From: Blastocatellia bacterium
Lineage (GTDB): Bacteria; Acidobacteriota; Blastocatellia; Pyrinomonadales; Pyrinomonadaceae
Direction: 5' to 3'
DNA length: 48,739 nt
Assembly (NCBI GenBank): GCA_013697915.1
Contig: JACCVY010000176.1
Coordinates: forward strand, 1 to 48,739
The notes under the pieces are model-generated. The model was not told where the DNA came from, searched no databases, and saw only the letters and a program-made list of their open reading frames with translations. The translations under genes were made by a program, and so were the position numbers. Positions 25,286 through 33,439 of the stretch are shown in pieces (position 1 is the first letter of the stretch; each line of letters begins with the position of its first letter).

Positions 25286-27868
25286 ATGTTCAAAAGAAAT
25301 TTGCGAAGGCTGTTTGTTCGATTCACCTGCGGCGCAGTGAAAATTACCTGCGGCGAAAGGGAAACCTCAACAACGTCATCCGTGGTCTGGAGAGATTTTA
25401 CGCTCAAACAAATAGGGCTGGCGCTATGCCCGCTCCTGGTTTGTTGCCTGGTATTGCTTTCTTCGTTCGCTGGGACGACAACGACTACAGCAACGACAGT
25501 CGATGGCAGTCACAACGGATTGGCGCTGCTCGCGACTGCACCCGCCCGGACCGACGGATCCTTCGACGGCATTGCAACGTTCGGCGGCGTGATGCCCAGC
25601 GCGACGCAGCTTGATGGACTGAAAGCTATCGGCTTGCGCGTGCAGAGCTTTCAAAATTTACCGCTGGCGCTCTTGCGTGGACCGCGAGCCGCCATGGTCG
25701 ACGCAGTCAGCCGCGGTTTGGCCACTGACGTCTACCCGAATGAAAAGTTGCAGTTTCTCTCGAACGCTTCAAACATCGCGATGAACGTCGACAAGGTGCA
25801 GGCGCTGGGTGTGAACGGAGCAGGTGTGGGTGTCGCCATTGTTGATAGCGGCATCGATGCAACCCATCCTGACCTCGCAAATCGAGTTACGCACAACGTT
25901 AAGATTGTCGATCCGGAAGTGGCGGTGTCGCAATCCGATCCGCGCCTAATTATCCCGGTGGACCAAACCGGCTATAACAACAGCGACACTTCGTCAGGTC
26001 ACGGGACACATGTCGCCGGCATAGTGGCGGCCGACAATACGGACGGACAAGTCATTGGCGTAGCGCCGAAGGCCGACCTGATAGGCTTTGGCACAGGCGA
26101 TGCGGTTTTCATCTTCAGCGTCCTGGCAGCGTATGACGAGATGCTCACCCACAGAGTCGATTGGAACATCCGCGTTGCCAACAATTCATGGGGATCGTCG
26201 TTTCGTCTTTTCGATCCCAACGATCCAATCAATCAAGCCACCAAGGCTGCGCACGACGCCGGGATCACAGTAGTCTTTGCGGCAGGCAATGAAACGACGG
26301 AGATGTCGATCAATCCCAACTCGATCGCACCTTGGGTCATCTCGGTTGGCGCCGGAACGCTGAATCACCAGATTGCTGACTTTTCGTCGGGAGGTCTTCA
26401 GTATGACAATTCAATTCCGGGTGTGCTACCGGCAGGCGATGAAATACACATGTCGTACACAGGCGACCGCATTGGCATTTACCACCCGTCCGTTGTGGCT
26501 CCCGGTGTCAACATCGTTTCAACGGGAACCACCGGCGTTCTGGTGACATCGCTGCCGGGAGGCACTGCTTCGGCATCAGGAACCAGCATGGCCTGCCCGC
26601 ATGTGGCCGGCGTAGTTGCGCTGCTTTTACAAAAGCAACCATCGCTCACGCCCGACCAGGTGAAGACGGTGCTACAAGTTACGACTACGCTGATGCCTGA
26701 CGTTGCTAACACAAAGTTGGTAGAACCATTCTACTATTCCGGCTATGGCTATGTGGACGCAAAGGCTGCTATCGATCTCATATCGCGTCACGGCTTTAAC
26801 GCCAATAAGCTTGCGCGTTTTCAACAGGACGCGGACGCACGCGTGCTTGATGACCGCAACTATAAAGTGTTGGGCACGGACTTCTGGACCTTCACAGCGG
26901 CCCCCGCAACTGTTAACGGCGTTCCTGATGAAAAGAACTACCAAGTCAACGTCACGTCGGGGACCAAAGCGATCAGGGCATTGGTTTCGTATCCATCGTT
27001 AGGCTACGTTGGCGAGAATGCCTTTGATTATCACATTACGATCACTGACGCGGCGGGAACCCTCGTCGCTGAAAGCACAGCCTCAGCAAGTAACGGCATT
27101 TCGGATCTCTTCGTTGATCTGACGAAAGGGACCTATGTTTACGGAAACTGGAAAGTAAATCTTCGCGGCGATGTTGGTTCGCAGGATCAGGGCCTGGTGA
27201 TGGGAACTCGGGTCACGCTCACGTTGGCCCAACTGGTGCCGCAGGTCCGCATTAGTCCAACGCTTCCTGTGTTCACGGCAACGGGCTCGGCCTCCTACTT
27301 CTTCCAACCGGGCGCGGCCGGAGTTGCGTCATCGCCTGAAGGCTGCAATCTGCAGGCTGGCGCGCCCAAAGGCGGACTCGCGCTCACTCAAGCAACTGGC
27401 ACTTGCCAGGCAGGTGGAATGGGTTATGCCCTGAACTACGGGGCCGGTGATGTTGCCGTATTTACATCCGCGCCGTTGGCCGCACCACTGACTGTCGGCG
27501 GACCGCTGACGTTAACATTTTATCTAGCTGACGCAGCGCAGCCAGCCTGGCAGCTCACTTCCAATCCGCGCCTGTCAATCGAAGTCAATGCGGTTGATGC
27601 CGACGGCGACTTGCTCAAGGCGATAGGCGCCGGGGAGTGGAGGTTATGCAATGATGCCGGCGTCTGTACTGCGGGCCCGACTGCAACGAAGGGCGTATAC
27701 ACGCTGAACGTTCCGGGCGGGACGTTGCCCGCCGGAAGCCGGCTCTCGATCGTGCTACTCGAAAGTGCAGCGGTGACTTCGAGCGGTCGCACGCTGTATG
27801 GCGGTAAAACTCTCACGGCGAACTTCGCCGATGCGGGCGTCAAGTTCACCACCGGCACGCTGAAATAG
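25286..27868 (+). CDS. Secreted subtilisin-like serine protease (peptidase S8)
   Basis: 860 residues. The catalytic triad is clear: Asp in VAIVDSGIDATHPDL (about residue 187), His in SGHGTHVAGIVAA (about 238) and Ser in ASGTSMACPHVAGVVALLL (about 433), with the oxyanion Asn in AAGNETTE. A hydrophobic segment at about 48-65 (ALCPLLVCCLVLLSSFAG) is the signal anchor, after an unusually long positively charged N-terminus; an inhibitor-like propeptide (FDGIATFGG, LRVQSFQNLPLALLRG) follows. The C-terminal 300 residues are beta-rich with cysteine pairs and no named domain recognised. ATG 25286 is chosen because GAGGAGAAG ends 4 nt before it; the frame is open to 25187. Confidence 0.93.
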   Translation: MFKRNLRRLFVRFTCGAVKITCGERETSTTSSVVWRDFTLKQIGLALCPLLVCCLVLLSSFAGTTTTTATTVDGSHNGLALLATAPARTDGSFDGIATFGGVMPSATQLDGLKAIGLRVQSFQNLPLALLRGPRAAMVDAVSRGLATDVYPNEKLQFLSNASNIAMNVDKVQALGVNGAGVGVAIVDSGIDATHPDLANRVTHNVKIVDPEVAVSQSDPRLIIPVDQTGYNNSDTSSGHGTHVAGIVAADNTDGQVIGVAPKADLIGFGTGDAVFIFSVLAAYDEMLTHRVDWNIRVANNSWGSSFRLFDPNDPINQATKAAHDAGITVVFAAGNETTEMSINPNSIAPWVISVGAGTLNHQIADFSSGGLQYDNSIPGVLPAGDEIHMSYTGDRIGIYHPSVVAPGVNIVSTGTTGVLVTSLPGGTASASGTSMACPHVAGVVALLLQKQPSLTPDQVKTVLQVTTTLMPDVANTKLVEPFYYSGYGYVDAKAAIDLISRHGFNANKLARFQQDADARVLDDRNYKVLGTDFWTFTAAPATVNGVPDEKNYQVNVTSGTKAIRALVSYPSLGYVGENAFDYHITITDAAGTLVAESTASASNGISDLFVDLTKGTYVYGNWKVNLRGDVGSQDQGLVMGTRVTLTLAQLVPQVRISPTLPVFTATGSASYFFQPGAAGVASSPEGCNLQAGAPKGGLALTQATGTCQAGGMGYALNYGAGDVAVFTSAPLAAPLTVGGPLTLTFYLADAAQPAWQLTSNPRLSIEVNAVDADGDLLKAIGAGEWRLCNDAGVCTAGPTATKGVYTLNVPGGTLPAGSRLSIVLLESAAVTSSGRTLYGGKTLTANFADAGVKFTTGTLK

Positions 27869-28224
27869 ATCAGCGCGGCTTTGCACAAGAAATTGATGCT
27901 GCGAGAAGACTTTCAACGATCGTGATTGACTTCGAGCCTGCGGAGCCCGCTCCGCAGGCTAAGTACTGACGTGACCGAGCAAGATGCCTCCGCTCCCAAA
28001 AATTCAGACACAGAACTCCATCAACGCGGCTTCCAATCAACGCGGACGATCGCAAAATTTCCGCAACATTTTGCTCACCGTATCTCGGACATTTCCTGCA
28101 CGATATGGATACTCATCATCAGCCCAAACCCTCAGTTTTTCACCGGCAAATCGCGATCTCTTTCAAAATCGCTAAGCGGCATGAGGGTTGCAAAATTCTC
28201 CCTCAAATGGAGGGGGGAATAAAC
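27869..28224. other. Intergenic region before the Gly/Tyr-rich protein
   Basis: 356 bp. After the hairpin at 27935-27960 I see no gene or clear promoter boxes. Two copies of CAACGCGG (28022 and 28038) and a pyrimidine-rich stretch are present. Immediately before ATG 28225 is GGAGGGGGG, a very strong ribosome site. Confidence 0.5.
27935..27960. terminator. Perfect 12-bp hairpin after the protease gene
   Basis: AGCCTGCGGAGC (27935-27946), loop CC, GCTCCGCAGGCT (27949-27960). It sits 67 bp after the S8 protease stop. There is no poly-T, so it is a hairpin or half-terminator rather than a classic one. Confidence 0.55.
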
Positions 28225-28866
28225 ATGAAAAAGACGTTTGGCAGTGCGCTTATGGCGCTCGCGTTTCTATTCGGCGTAATTGCTGTGACCGGCACAACGG
28301 CCAACGCGCAATGGTCGAACAGGACCTACGGCGGATACAACAATCAAGACATACAACAAGGTTTTCAATATGGTGTAAACGTGGGTGCCAGCGATGCCCA
28401 ACGTGGGCAAAGTTATAGTCCTCAGCGTTCACACTATTATCGAGACGCGCCAACTCAGGCCTTTCGCGACGGGTTTGTGCGCGGCTATGACCAGGCTTAT
28501 CGGCAGTATGCCGGCGCTTACGGAAACAACGGTGGCTACCGTAACGATGGCTACTACGGAAATGGTGGCAATGGAAATGGTGGCTATCGCAACGATGGCT
28601 ACTATGGAAATGGTGGTTACAACAACCAGGAACTTAACGCCGGTTACCAGCAGGGCATAAACACGGGCGCGGACGATGGACGTCGTAATAAGCAGTACAG
28701 TCCGGAACGATCCAAGTACTACCGAAACGCCTCGACGCAGGCTTTTCGCGAAGGCTTCATCCGTGGTTATGATGCTGGTTACCGCCAGTATTCCAACAAC
28801 CGCAGTTACCGGAAAAGCAACAACGCCGCGCAAATTTTAGGACAGATCTTTGGTATACGTTACTAA
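28225..28866 (+). CDS. Secreted Gly/Tyr/Asn-rich protein with an internal duplication
   Basis: 213 residues, function unknown. A signal peptide (MKKTFGSALMALAFLFGVIA...ANA, cleaved before QWSNR) precedes two copies of a 55-residue unit: QGFQYGVNVGASDAQRGQSY-SPQRSHYYRDAPTQAFRDGF-VRGYDQAYRQY and QQGINTGADDGRRNKQYSPE-RSKYYRNASTQAFREGFIRG. A linker of GGYRNDGYYGNGG repeats joins them. No membrane segment or catalytic motif is seen. Proteins of this kind are common small exported proteins in Acidobacteriota (general knowledge). The ATG at 28225 has a very strong ribosome site and starts the signal peptide. A good terminator follows. Confidence 0.85.
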   Translation: MKKTFGSALMALAFLFGVIAVTGTTANAQWSNRTYGGYNNQDIQQGFQYGVNVGASDAQRGQSYSPQRSHYYRDAPTQAFRDGFVRGYDQAYRQYAGAYGNNGGYRNDGYYGNGGNGNGGYRNDGYYGNGGYNNQELNAGYQQGINTGADDGRRNKQYSPERSKYYRNASTQAFREGFIRGYDAGYRQYSNNRSYRKSNNAAQILGQIFGIRY

Positions 28867-28917
28867 GAGCTGCTTCTAGAACTGTTGCGGAGTAGATAAC
28901 TCCCGTGTCAATGAAGG

Positions 28918-28950
28918 TGCCGCGATGAAAGTCGCGGCATCTTCTTTTTT
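28918..28950 (+). terminator. Rho-independent terminator
   Basis: TGCCGCGA (28918-28925), loop TGAAAG, TCGCGGCA (28932-28939), followed by TCTTCTTTTTT. 8-bp stem, 52 bp after the Gly/Tyr-rich gene. Confidence 0.9.
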
Positions 28951-29047
28951 GGTCAGCGGTTTGAAATCAGGGAGCAAGCGATGCGAAGGAGTCCGTGATC
29001 AAGCGGTTGCATCCGTCATCCCTATTTGGTCCTGGGAAGATGTTCAT

Positions 29048-31594
29048 TCAATTTGGCAGGTTAAGTCGCCGAACCAAATCGTTAAAGCCCGGCTCAGCGC
29101 GAAGTGGATCAAACAACGGCTCAACCTTTAAATAGATCAACCAACCCGAGCGCTCCTCATATGCTTTGTTCAATTGGGCGAGCGCCTCCTGCTTCTGGCC
29201 GAGACTGGTGTATAGGAGTGCCAGGTCATAAGGTGAAACATATTTCTCTTTGGCGATGCCTTTCATTTCCTCCAGTATCTTTAATGCATCAGCCTGCTTA
29301 CCCTGAGCCGCATACGCACAACCGAGCAACGCCAAAGCGGAGGGGTCCCGTCCCATCAGTTTGATTGCGGTTTCATACTCGTTGATAGCTTCCGTATACA
29401 TACCTTTTTGATAATAGCTCTGCCCCAGACCCGCATGGGATCCTGGCCGGTTCGGCTCAATGTTAAGAAACTTTTGCGTTTGTCTGATGGCTTCATCGTA
29501 ACGGCGAGCGAAATAAAACGCGCTGGCCACGTCGTCGCTTAGCAAGGCAGACAAAGGATCAACTTCCGCACCGCGCCTTGCCATACTGATAGCTTCGTCC
29601 GGCCTCCCCATACTCGTCAGCAGATAGGAATACAGTTCATAAGACAGCGGGTAATTTGGATTGAGTTGAATCGCGCGTTTGTATTCTCGTTCCGCTGTGG
29701 CCCAGTCGAACCTTGAAAACATCGTGATTGCCCCGGCCGACGTATGGGCTTCAGCTAAACTATCGTCCAACTCCAGGGCGCGTCTGGCTGCGGCCATTGC
29801 CTTCGGATAACCCTCGTTGGGCGGAATCCAGCTATTAGTTGAGGAAGCGCCGTAAGTATCAGCGAGCCCCACATAGGCGAGCGCGTATGTCGGATCTTTA
29901 TCAATCGCCTGTTTGAAATAGTCCTCCGCCCTTCGTTGATCGTCTGGGGTGAACTTATTCCAGTAATACCGGCCTTTTAGATAAAGCTGATAGGCCTCGG
30001 AATTTTGCGTGTACTGCTTTGTGCTCGGCTCTTCCATTCCCGAAATTTTTGGCCGCAGGTTGGCGGTAATCTCCTGCGCGATGTCCCGCTGAACAGACAG
30101 GAGATCTGAAACCTTGCGAGTGTATTGCTCGCCCCAGATTTGTTTGTTATCGCGCACATCAACAAGCTCCACACTGACGTTAAGACTGTCGCCGCGTTGC
30201 ATGATGCGACCGGTAAGAACCGCGCGCACGCCCAACTCGTTTCCCACGGTAAGCGGGTCGGCATCTTTTCCTTTGTAACGAAAAACAGAACTGCGCGCGA
30301 TCACTTTTAGGTTGGGGAGTTGAGTCAGACTATTGATGATGCTTTCCGTTAGTCCATCGGAGGCCCACTCGGAGTTTGAATCGTTGTTTTGATTTACAAA
30401 AGGAAGCACCGCAATCGATTCGATTGCAACTTCGGTGTTGCGCGTATGGAAATAAAAGCCAAGAGCAAGCGCAGCTCCGACGATCAGCACGATGGCAAGA
30501 ACTGTCGCTAACTTATGTTGCCTAATTCCGCTGACAAAATATTCGGCACTCGATGCGCGCGTTGATAGAGAAGCCGAGCCCTGACTGGTTGCCGTAACTT
30601 TCGTCCCGGCGGCTGTGCCTAAATCGTTTGCAGTATTGTCTTCGCTTCCGGATGCAGGCACCGTCGTATCAAATCCGGCACCGCTCATTTCCCGCCGCAC
30701 TTCCTTTAGTTCAATCGCTACATCCTTAATCGTTTGATAGCGTTCATCCGCATCCTTCGCCAGGCAGCGGCGCACGATTCTTTGGAGCTCGGGTGGCGCA
30801 GACGGATTGAAGTCGCTGATTGATGGCGCAGGTTCACGGATGATCTTGTTAAGCGCATCAATCGCGTCTTTCCCCTCAAAAGCCTTGCGGTCCGTAATCG
30901 CCTCAAACAAAATGCAGCCGAAAGAGAAAATGTCGGAGCGATGATCAATCTCATTGGTCTTGCCCTGTGCCTGCTCGGGTGACATGTATCCAACCGTTCC
31001 GATGACGGCGCCAGGTGTGGAATGCTGTTCGAGGAACGCGGTGGGTACCTCACTCGAGAGTTGATCGAGTCCGGGTCCATCTGACCGCTGGCCACCGTAC
31101 GATTGCGGTTCAATTAATTTGGCCAAACCAAAATCAAGAATTTTTGTGTGACCATCGCGAGTGACCATGATGTTTTCGGGTTTCAAATCGCGATGGACGA
31201 TCCCGGCAGCATGGGCCTTGGCTAAACCATCGGCCGCATGTTGCAGATAACGCAAAAGCTTGGGCAGATCCGCCTGCCGCTGATGAATCAGCTCGCGCAG
31301 AGTGTGCCCCTCGATAAACTCCATCGCGATAAAATTCAGACCACCAGCCGCGCCGATCTCGTAGATGTGTGCGATGTTTGGATGATTAAAAGCAGCCGCG
31401 GCCTGCGCCTCTTGCAAGAAGCGGCGCATTCGATCCCGATTGGAGGCAACAGCGGCGGGCAGCACCTTGAGTGCTACCTTGCGATGCAACTGCTGGTCTT
31501 CCGCCAGGTACACTTCTCCCATGCCACCCACTCCGAGCAGTGAGCGAATTTCATATCGACCTAGTCTTGTGCCTGGTGAAAGGGAGGAGCTCAT
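29048..31594 (-). CDS. Receptor-like Ser/Thr protein kinase with TolB/FlgO-like domain and TPRs
   Basis: Hanks-type kinase in a membrane signalling architecture, 848 residues. The kinase domain (about 12-280) has the glycine loop GVGGMGEVY, VALKVL (Lys), IVHRDLKPENIMV (catalytic Asp), ILDFGLAKL and VGTVGYMSPEQAQG. One TM segment lies at about 370-392 (VLAIVLIVGAALALGFYFH). An outer segment follows (SIAVLPFVNQNNDSNSEWAS, GRIMQRGDSLNVSVELVDVR) of the FlgO/TolB-like type, then about eight TPRs (ALAYVGLADTYG, PNYPLSYELYSYLL, and so on). ATG 31594 is preferred over 31720 because homologues start just before 'GTRLGRYEI'; its ribosome site is weak. It is transcribed alone, divergent from the aldo/keto reductase. 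Phosphorylation targets cannot be inferred. Confidence 0.93.
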   Translation of the reverse strand: MSSSLSPGTRLGRYEIRSLLGVGGMGEVYLAEDQQLHRKVALKVLPAAVASNRDRMRRFLQEAQAAAAFNHPNIAHIYEIGAAGGLNFIAMEFIEGHTLRELIHQRQADLPKLLRYLQHAADGLAKAHAAGIVHRDLKPENIMVTRDGHTKILDFGLAKLIEPQSYGGQRSDGPGLDQLSSEVPTAFLEQHSTPGAVIGTVGYMSPEQAQGKTNEIDHRSDIFSFGCILFEAITDRKAFEGKDAIDALNKIIREPAPSISDFNPSAPPELQRIVRRCLAKDADERYQTIKDVAIELKEVRREMSGAGFDTTVPASGSEDNTANDLGTAAGTKVTATSQGSASLSTRASSAEYFVSGIRQHKLATVLAIVLIVGAALALGFYFHTRNTEVAIESIAVLPFVNQNNDSNSEWASDGLTESIINSLTQLPNLKVIARSSVFRYKGKDADPLTVGNELGVRAVLTGRIMQRGDSLNVSVELVDVRDNKQIWGEQYTRKVSDLLSVQRDIAQEITANLRPKISGMEEPSTKQYTQNSEAYQLYLKGRYYWNKFTPDDQRRAEDYFKQAIDKDPTYALAYVGLADTYGASSTNSWIPPNEGYPKAMAAARRALELDDSLAEAHTSAGAITMFSRFDWATAEREYKRAIQLNPNYPLSYELYSYLLTSMGRPDEAISMARRGAEVDPLSALLSDDVASAFYFARRYDEAIRQTQKFLNIEPNRPGSHAGLGQSYYQKGMYTEAINEYETAIKLMGRDPSALALLGCAYAAQGKQADALKILEEMKGIAKEKYVSPYDLALLYTSLGQKQEALAQLNKAYEERSGWLIYLKVEPLFDPLRAEPGFNDLVRRLNLPN

Positions 31595-31816
31595 TGGAGA
31601 ACAGCGCGGCCAATCAATGCCCATTTTTCGTGGCGGGATTCTATACGACTCGTGAGAGTGAGCCAAGCAGTTGATTGCTGAATGCCAGGTCCGCGGCAAA
31701 AGGTGGAACCTTTCCACCAAAGGTATTTTGCCGGATGTTACCTGAACAGTTGCATCGCCGGTTTGCGAAATTGATTTTGCGGGTTACGCTTTATCAAATA
31801 ATTCAAGGAGACATTC

Positions 31817-32848
31817 ATGAACTACAGAATTCTCGGAGGCACCGGTCTGAAAGTTTCTGAACTTTGCCTGGGTACCATGACGTTCGGAGAGAACTTTTAC
31901 GGCATTGCGGTGGTCGAACAAACTGGTGCGAATGAAATGGTGGCGCGGGCTCTGGAGGCGGGCATAAATTTTTTCGATACCGCTGACGTTTATTCGTACG
32001 GACAATCTGAAACCGTTCTCGGCCAGTCGTTAAAGGACGGGCAAGTCCAGCGCGATCGCGTAATTGTGGCGACGAAAGTCCGCAGTGCAATGAGCGAAGC
32101 GGCGACCGCCGGCACCGGCGACGTGAACAACGTTGGGCTAACAAGACAACACATTTTTGCTTCCATTGAACAAAGTCTGCGGCGCTTGCAAACCGATTAC
32201 ATTGATCTTTATCAGGTACATGGTTGGGACGTACTCACGCCGATTGAAGAAACGCTGCGGGCGCTGGAAGATCTGGTGCGGCAGGGCAAAGTGCGATACA
32301 TCGGCTGCTCAAATTGGGCAGCGCGGCATTTGATGAAGGCGGTGGTGATGTCAAAAGCGCATGGCTGGGCGAGCTTCGTCTCGTTGCAGGCTTACTACTC
32401 TTTAGTTGGCCGCGATCTCGAGCATGAACTGCTGCCGCTTTGCCGTGAAGAGAATTTAGGTGTGCTGCCCTGGTCTCCGCTCTCCGGCGGATTTCTTTCG
32501 GGGAAATACCGGCGCGATAATCCCAATCCGGAAGGCGCGCGCCGGACCGGTTTTCAGTTTCCCCCTATTGATGAAGAGCGTGGCTTCGATGCTATCGAAG
32601 CGCTCGACCGGATTGCTAAAGAAAAGAATATGACAGTGGCGCAGGTGGCGCTGGCCTGGTTGTTGGCCCAACCCGGCGTTACTTCGGTGATCATCGGCGC
32701 AAACAAGATGACGCAGTTGGAAGATAATTTGAAAGCTGCGGGGTTGGAGTTATCAGCGGCGGACGTTGAGGTATTGTCAGCAACGACCGCACCGCGCACG
32801 CTTTATCCACAGTGGATGATTGAACGCCAGAACGAAGGACGGCGGTAA
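31817..32848 (+). CDS. Aldo/keto reductase
   Basis: NADPH-dependent oxidoreductase of the AKR superfamily, about 343 residues. Catalytic tetrad region: NFFDTADVYSYGQSE (Asp and Tyr), VIVATKV (Lys) and LYQVHGWD (His). The NADP-binding end has VTSVIIGANKMTQLEDNL. The closest group is the AKR11/YajO-type used for broad aldehyde substrates; the natural substrate is unknown. A strong CAAGGAGAC ribosome site precedes ATG 31817. A hairpin terminator follows. Confidence 0.93.
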   Translation: MNYRILGGTGLKVSELCLGTMTFGENFYGIAVVEQTGANEMVARALEAGINFFDTADVYSYGQSETVLGQSLKDGQVQRDRVIVATKVRSAMSEAATAGTGDVNNVGLTRQHIFASIEQSLRRLQTDYIDLYQVHGWDVLTPIEETLRALEDLVRQGKVRYIGCSNWAARHLMKAVVMSKAHGWASFVSLQAYYSLVGRDLEHELLPLCREENLGVLPWSPLSGGFLSGKYRRDNPNPEGARRTGFQFPPIDEERGFDAIEALDRIAKEKNMTVAQVALAWLLAQPGVTSVIIGANKMTQLEDNLKAAGLELSAADVEVLSATTAPRTLYPQWMIERQNEGRR

Positions 32849-32850
32849 AT

Positions 32851-32882
32851 CCAGTAGGCAGGAGCAGTAGGCAGTAGGCAGA
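32851..32882. repeat. Word repeat (CAGTAGGCAGGAG type)
   Basis: Four degenerate copies of CAGTAGGCAG right after the aldo/keto reductase stop. The same GGCAG word reappears at 33354-33431. Confidence 0.65.
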
Positions 32883-32909
32883 AAGTTGCGGGATGAAAAA
32901 ACATGAAAA

Positions 32910-32944
32910 CGGAGAGTCGTCTTTCGATGACTCTCCGCTTTCGC
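32910..32944 (+). terminator. Hairpin terminator after the aldo/keto reductase
   Basis: CGGAGAGTC (32910-32918), a 10-nt loop, GACTCTCCG (32929-32937), followed by CTTTCGC. 9-bp perfect stem, weak T-tract. It also lies just after the end of the convergent small membrane protein gene. Confidence 0.7.
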
Positions 32945-32975
32945 GTTATGCAATGAGTAAGAAGATCGTACTCTA

Positions 32976-33269
32976 TTAAGCCGCCTGGTTCCCCTTATCG
33001 ACCACAGCTTTTAGCGCTTGAAAGGTAGGTGGCCAGAGGCCGACGAATATTCCCGCCTTCTGTTTTCCGCTTAGAAATAGAGCGATCGAGGCTCCGATCG
33101 CGCCAAGAGTCAAGATGTGAAACAAACTGACTCCCGTCGCTTTCTCTGTGGTTTTATCCAGTGTTTTCAGCATGGTCTCCGCCACGTCCCGCTTGGCACT
33201 GGTTTGGATTCCGCCGTTCTCGTTTGTCTCCGGTTGTGTTCCGGTCATTGTTCTTTGTGGTGCTGACAT
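32976..33269 (-). CDS. Small membrane protein, hypothetical
   Basis: 97 residues, family not recognised. Residues 1-45 are hydrophilic (SAKRDVAETMLKTLDKTTEK); then two hydrophobic segments, GVSLFHILTLGAIGASIALFL and AGIFVGLWPPTFQALKAVV, form a hairpin in the membrane. GGGAGA lies 6 nt before ATG 33269, so the start is good. It is followed on the same strand by nothing close. Similar short two-helix proteins are frequent in Acidobacteriota (general knowledge). Confidence 0.7.
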   Translation of the reverse strand: MSAPQRTMTGTQPETNENGGIQTSAKRDVAETMLKTLDKTTEKATGVSLFHILTLGAIGASIALFLSGKQKAGIFVGLWPPTFQALKAVVDKGNQAA

Positions 33270-33353
33270 AAATCTCCCTTAAATGAAAATGATACGCTTT
33301 TTGGAAGCTTGCTACCTCGTTTGCAATGCCCGTACCCCGAGGCGTAGAAGGAA

Positions 33354-33431
33354 CAGGCAGACGGCAGCGGCAGTCGGCAGGAAGCAGATGTTTTCTGACC
33401 TCCTGCCTGCGACTGCCCCTGCCGTCTGCCT
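33354..33431. repeat. Facing word-repeat arms (GGCAGACGGCAG type)
   Basis: The left arm 33354-33387 (ACAGGCAGACGGCAGCGGCA and following) faces the right arm 33400-33431 (CTCCTGCCTGCGACTGCCCC and following). It sits just after the DUF6600 gene's stop and could act as its terminator hairpin. Confidence 0.8.
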
Positions 33432-33439
33432 ACTTTTCT

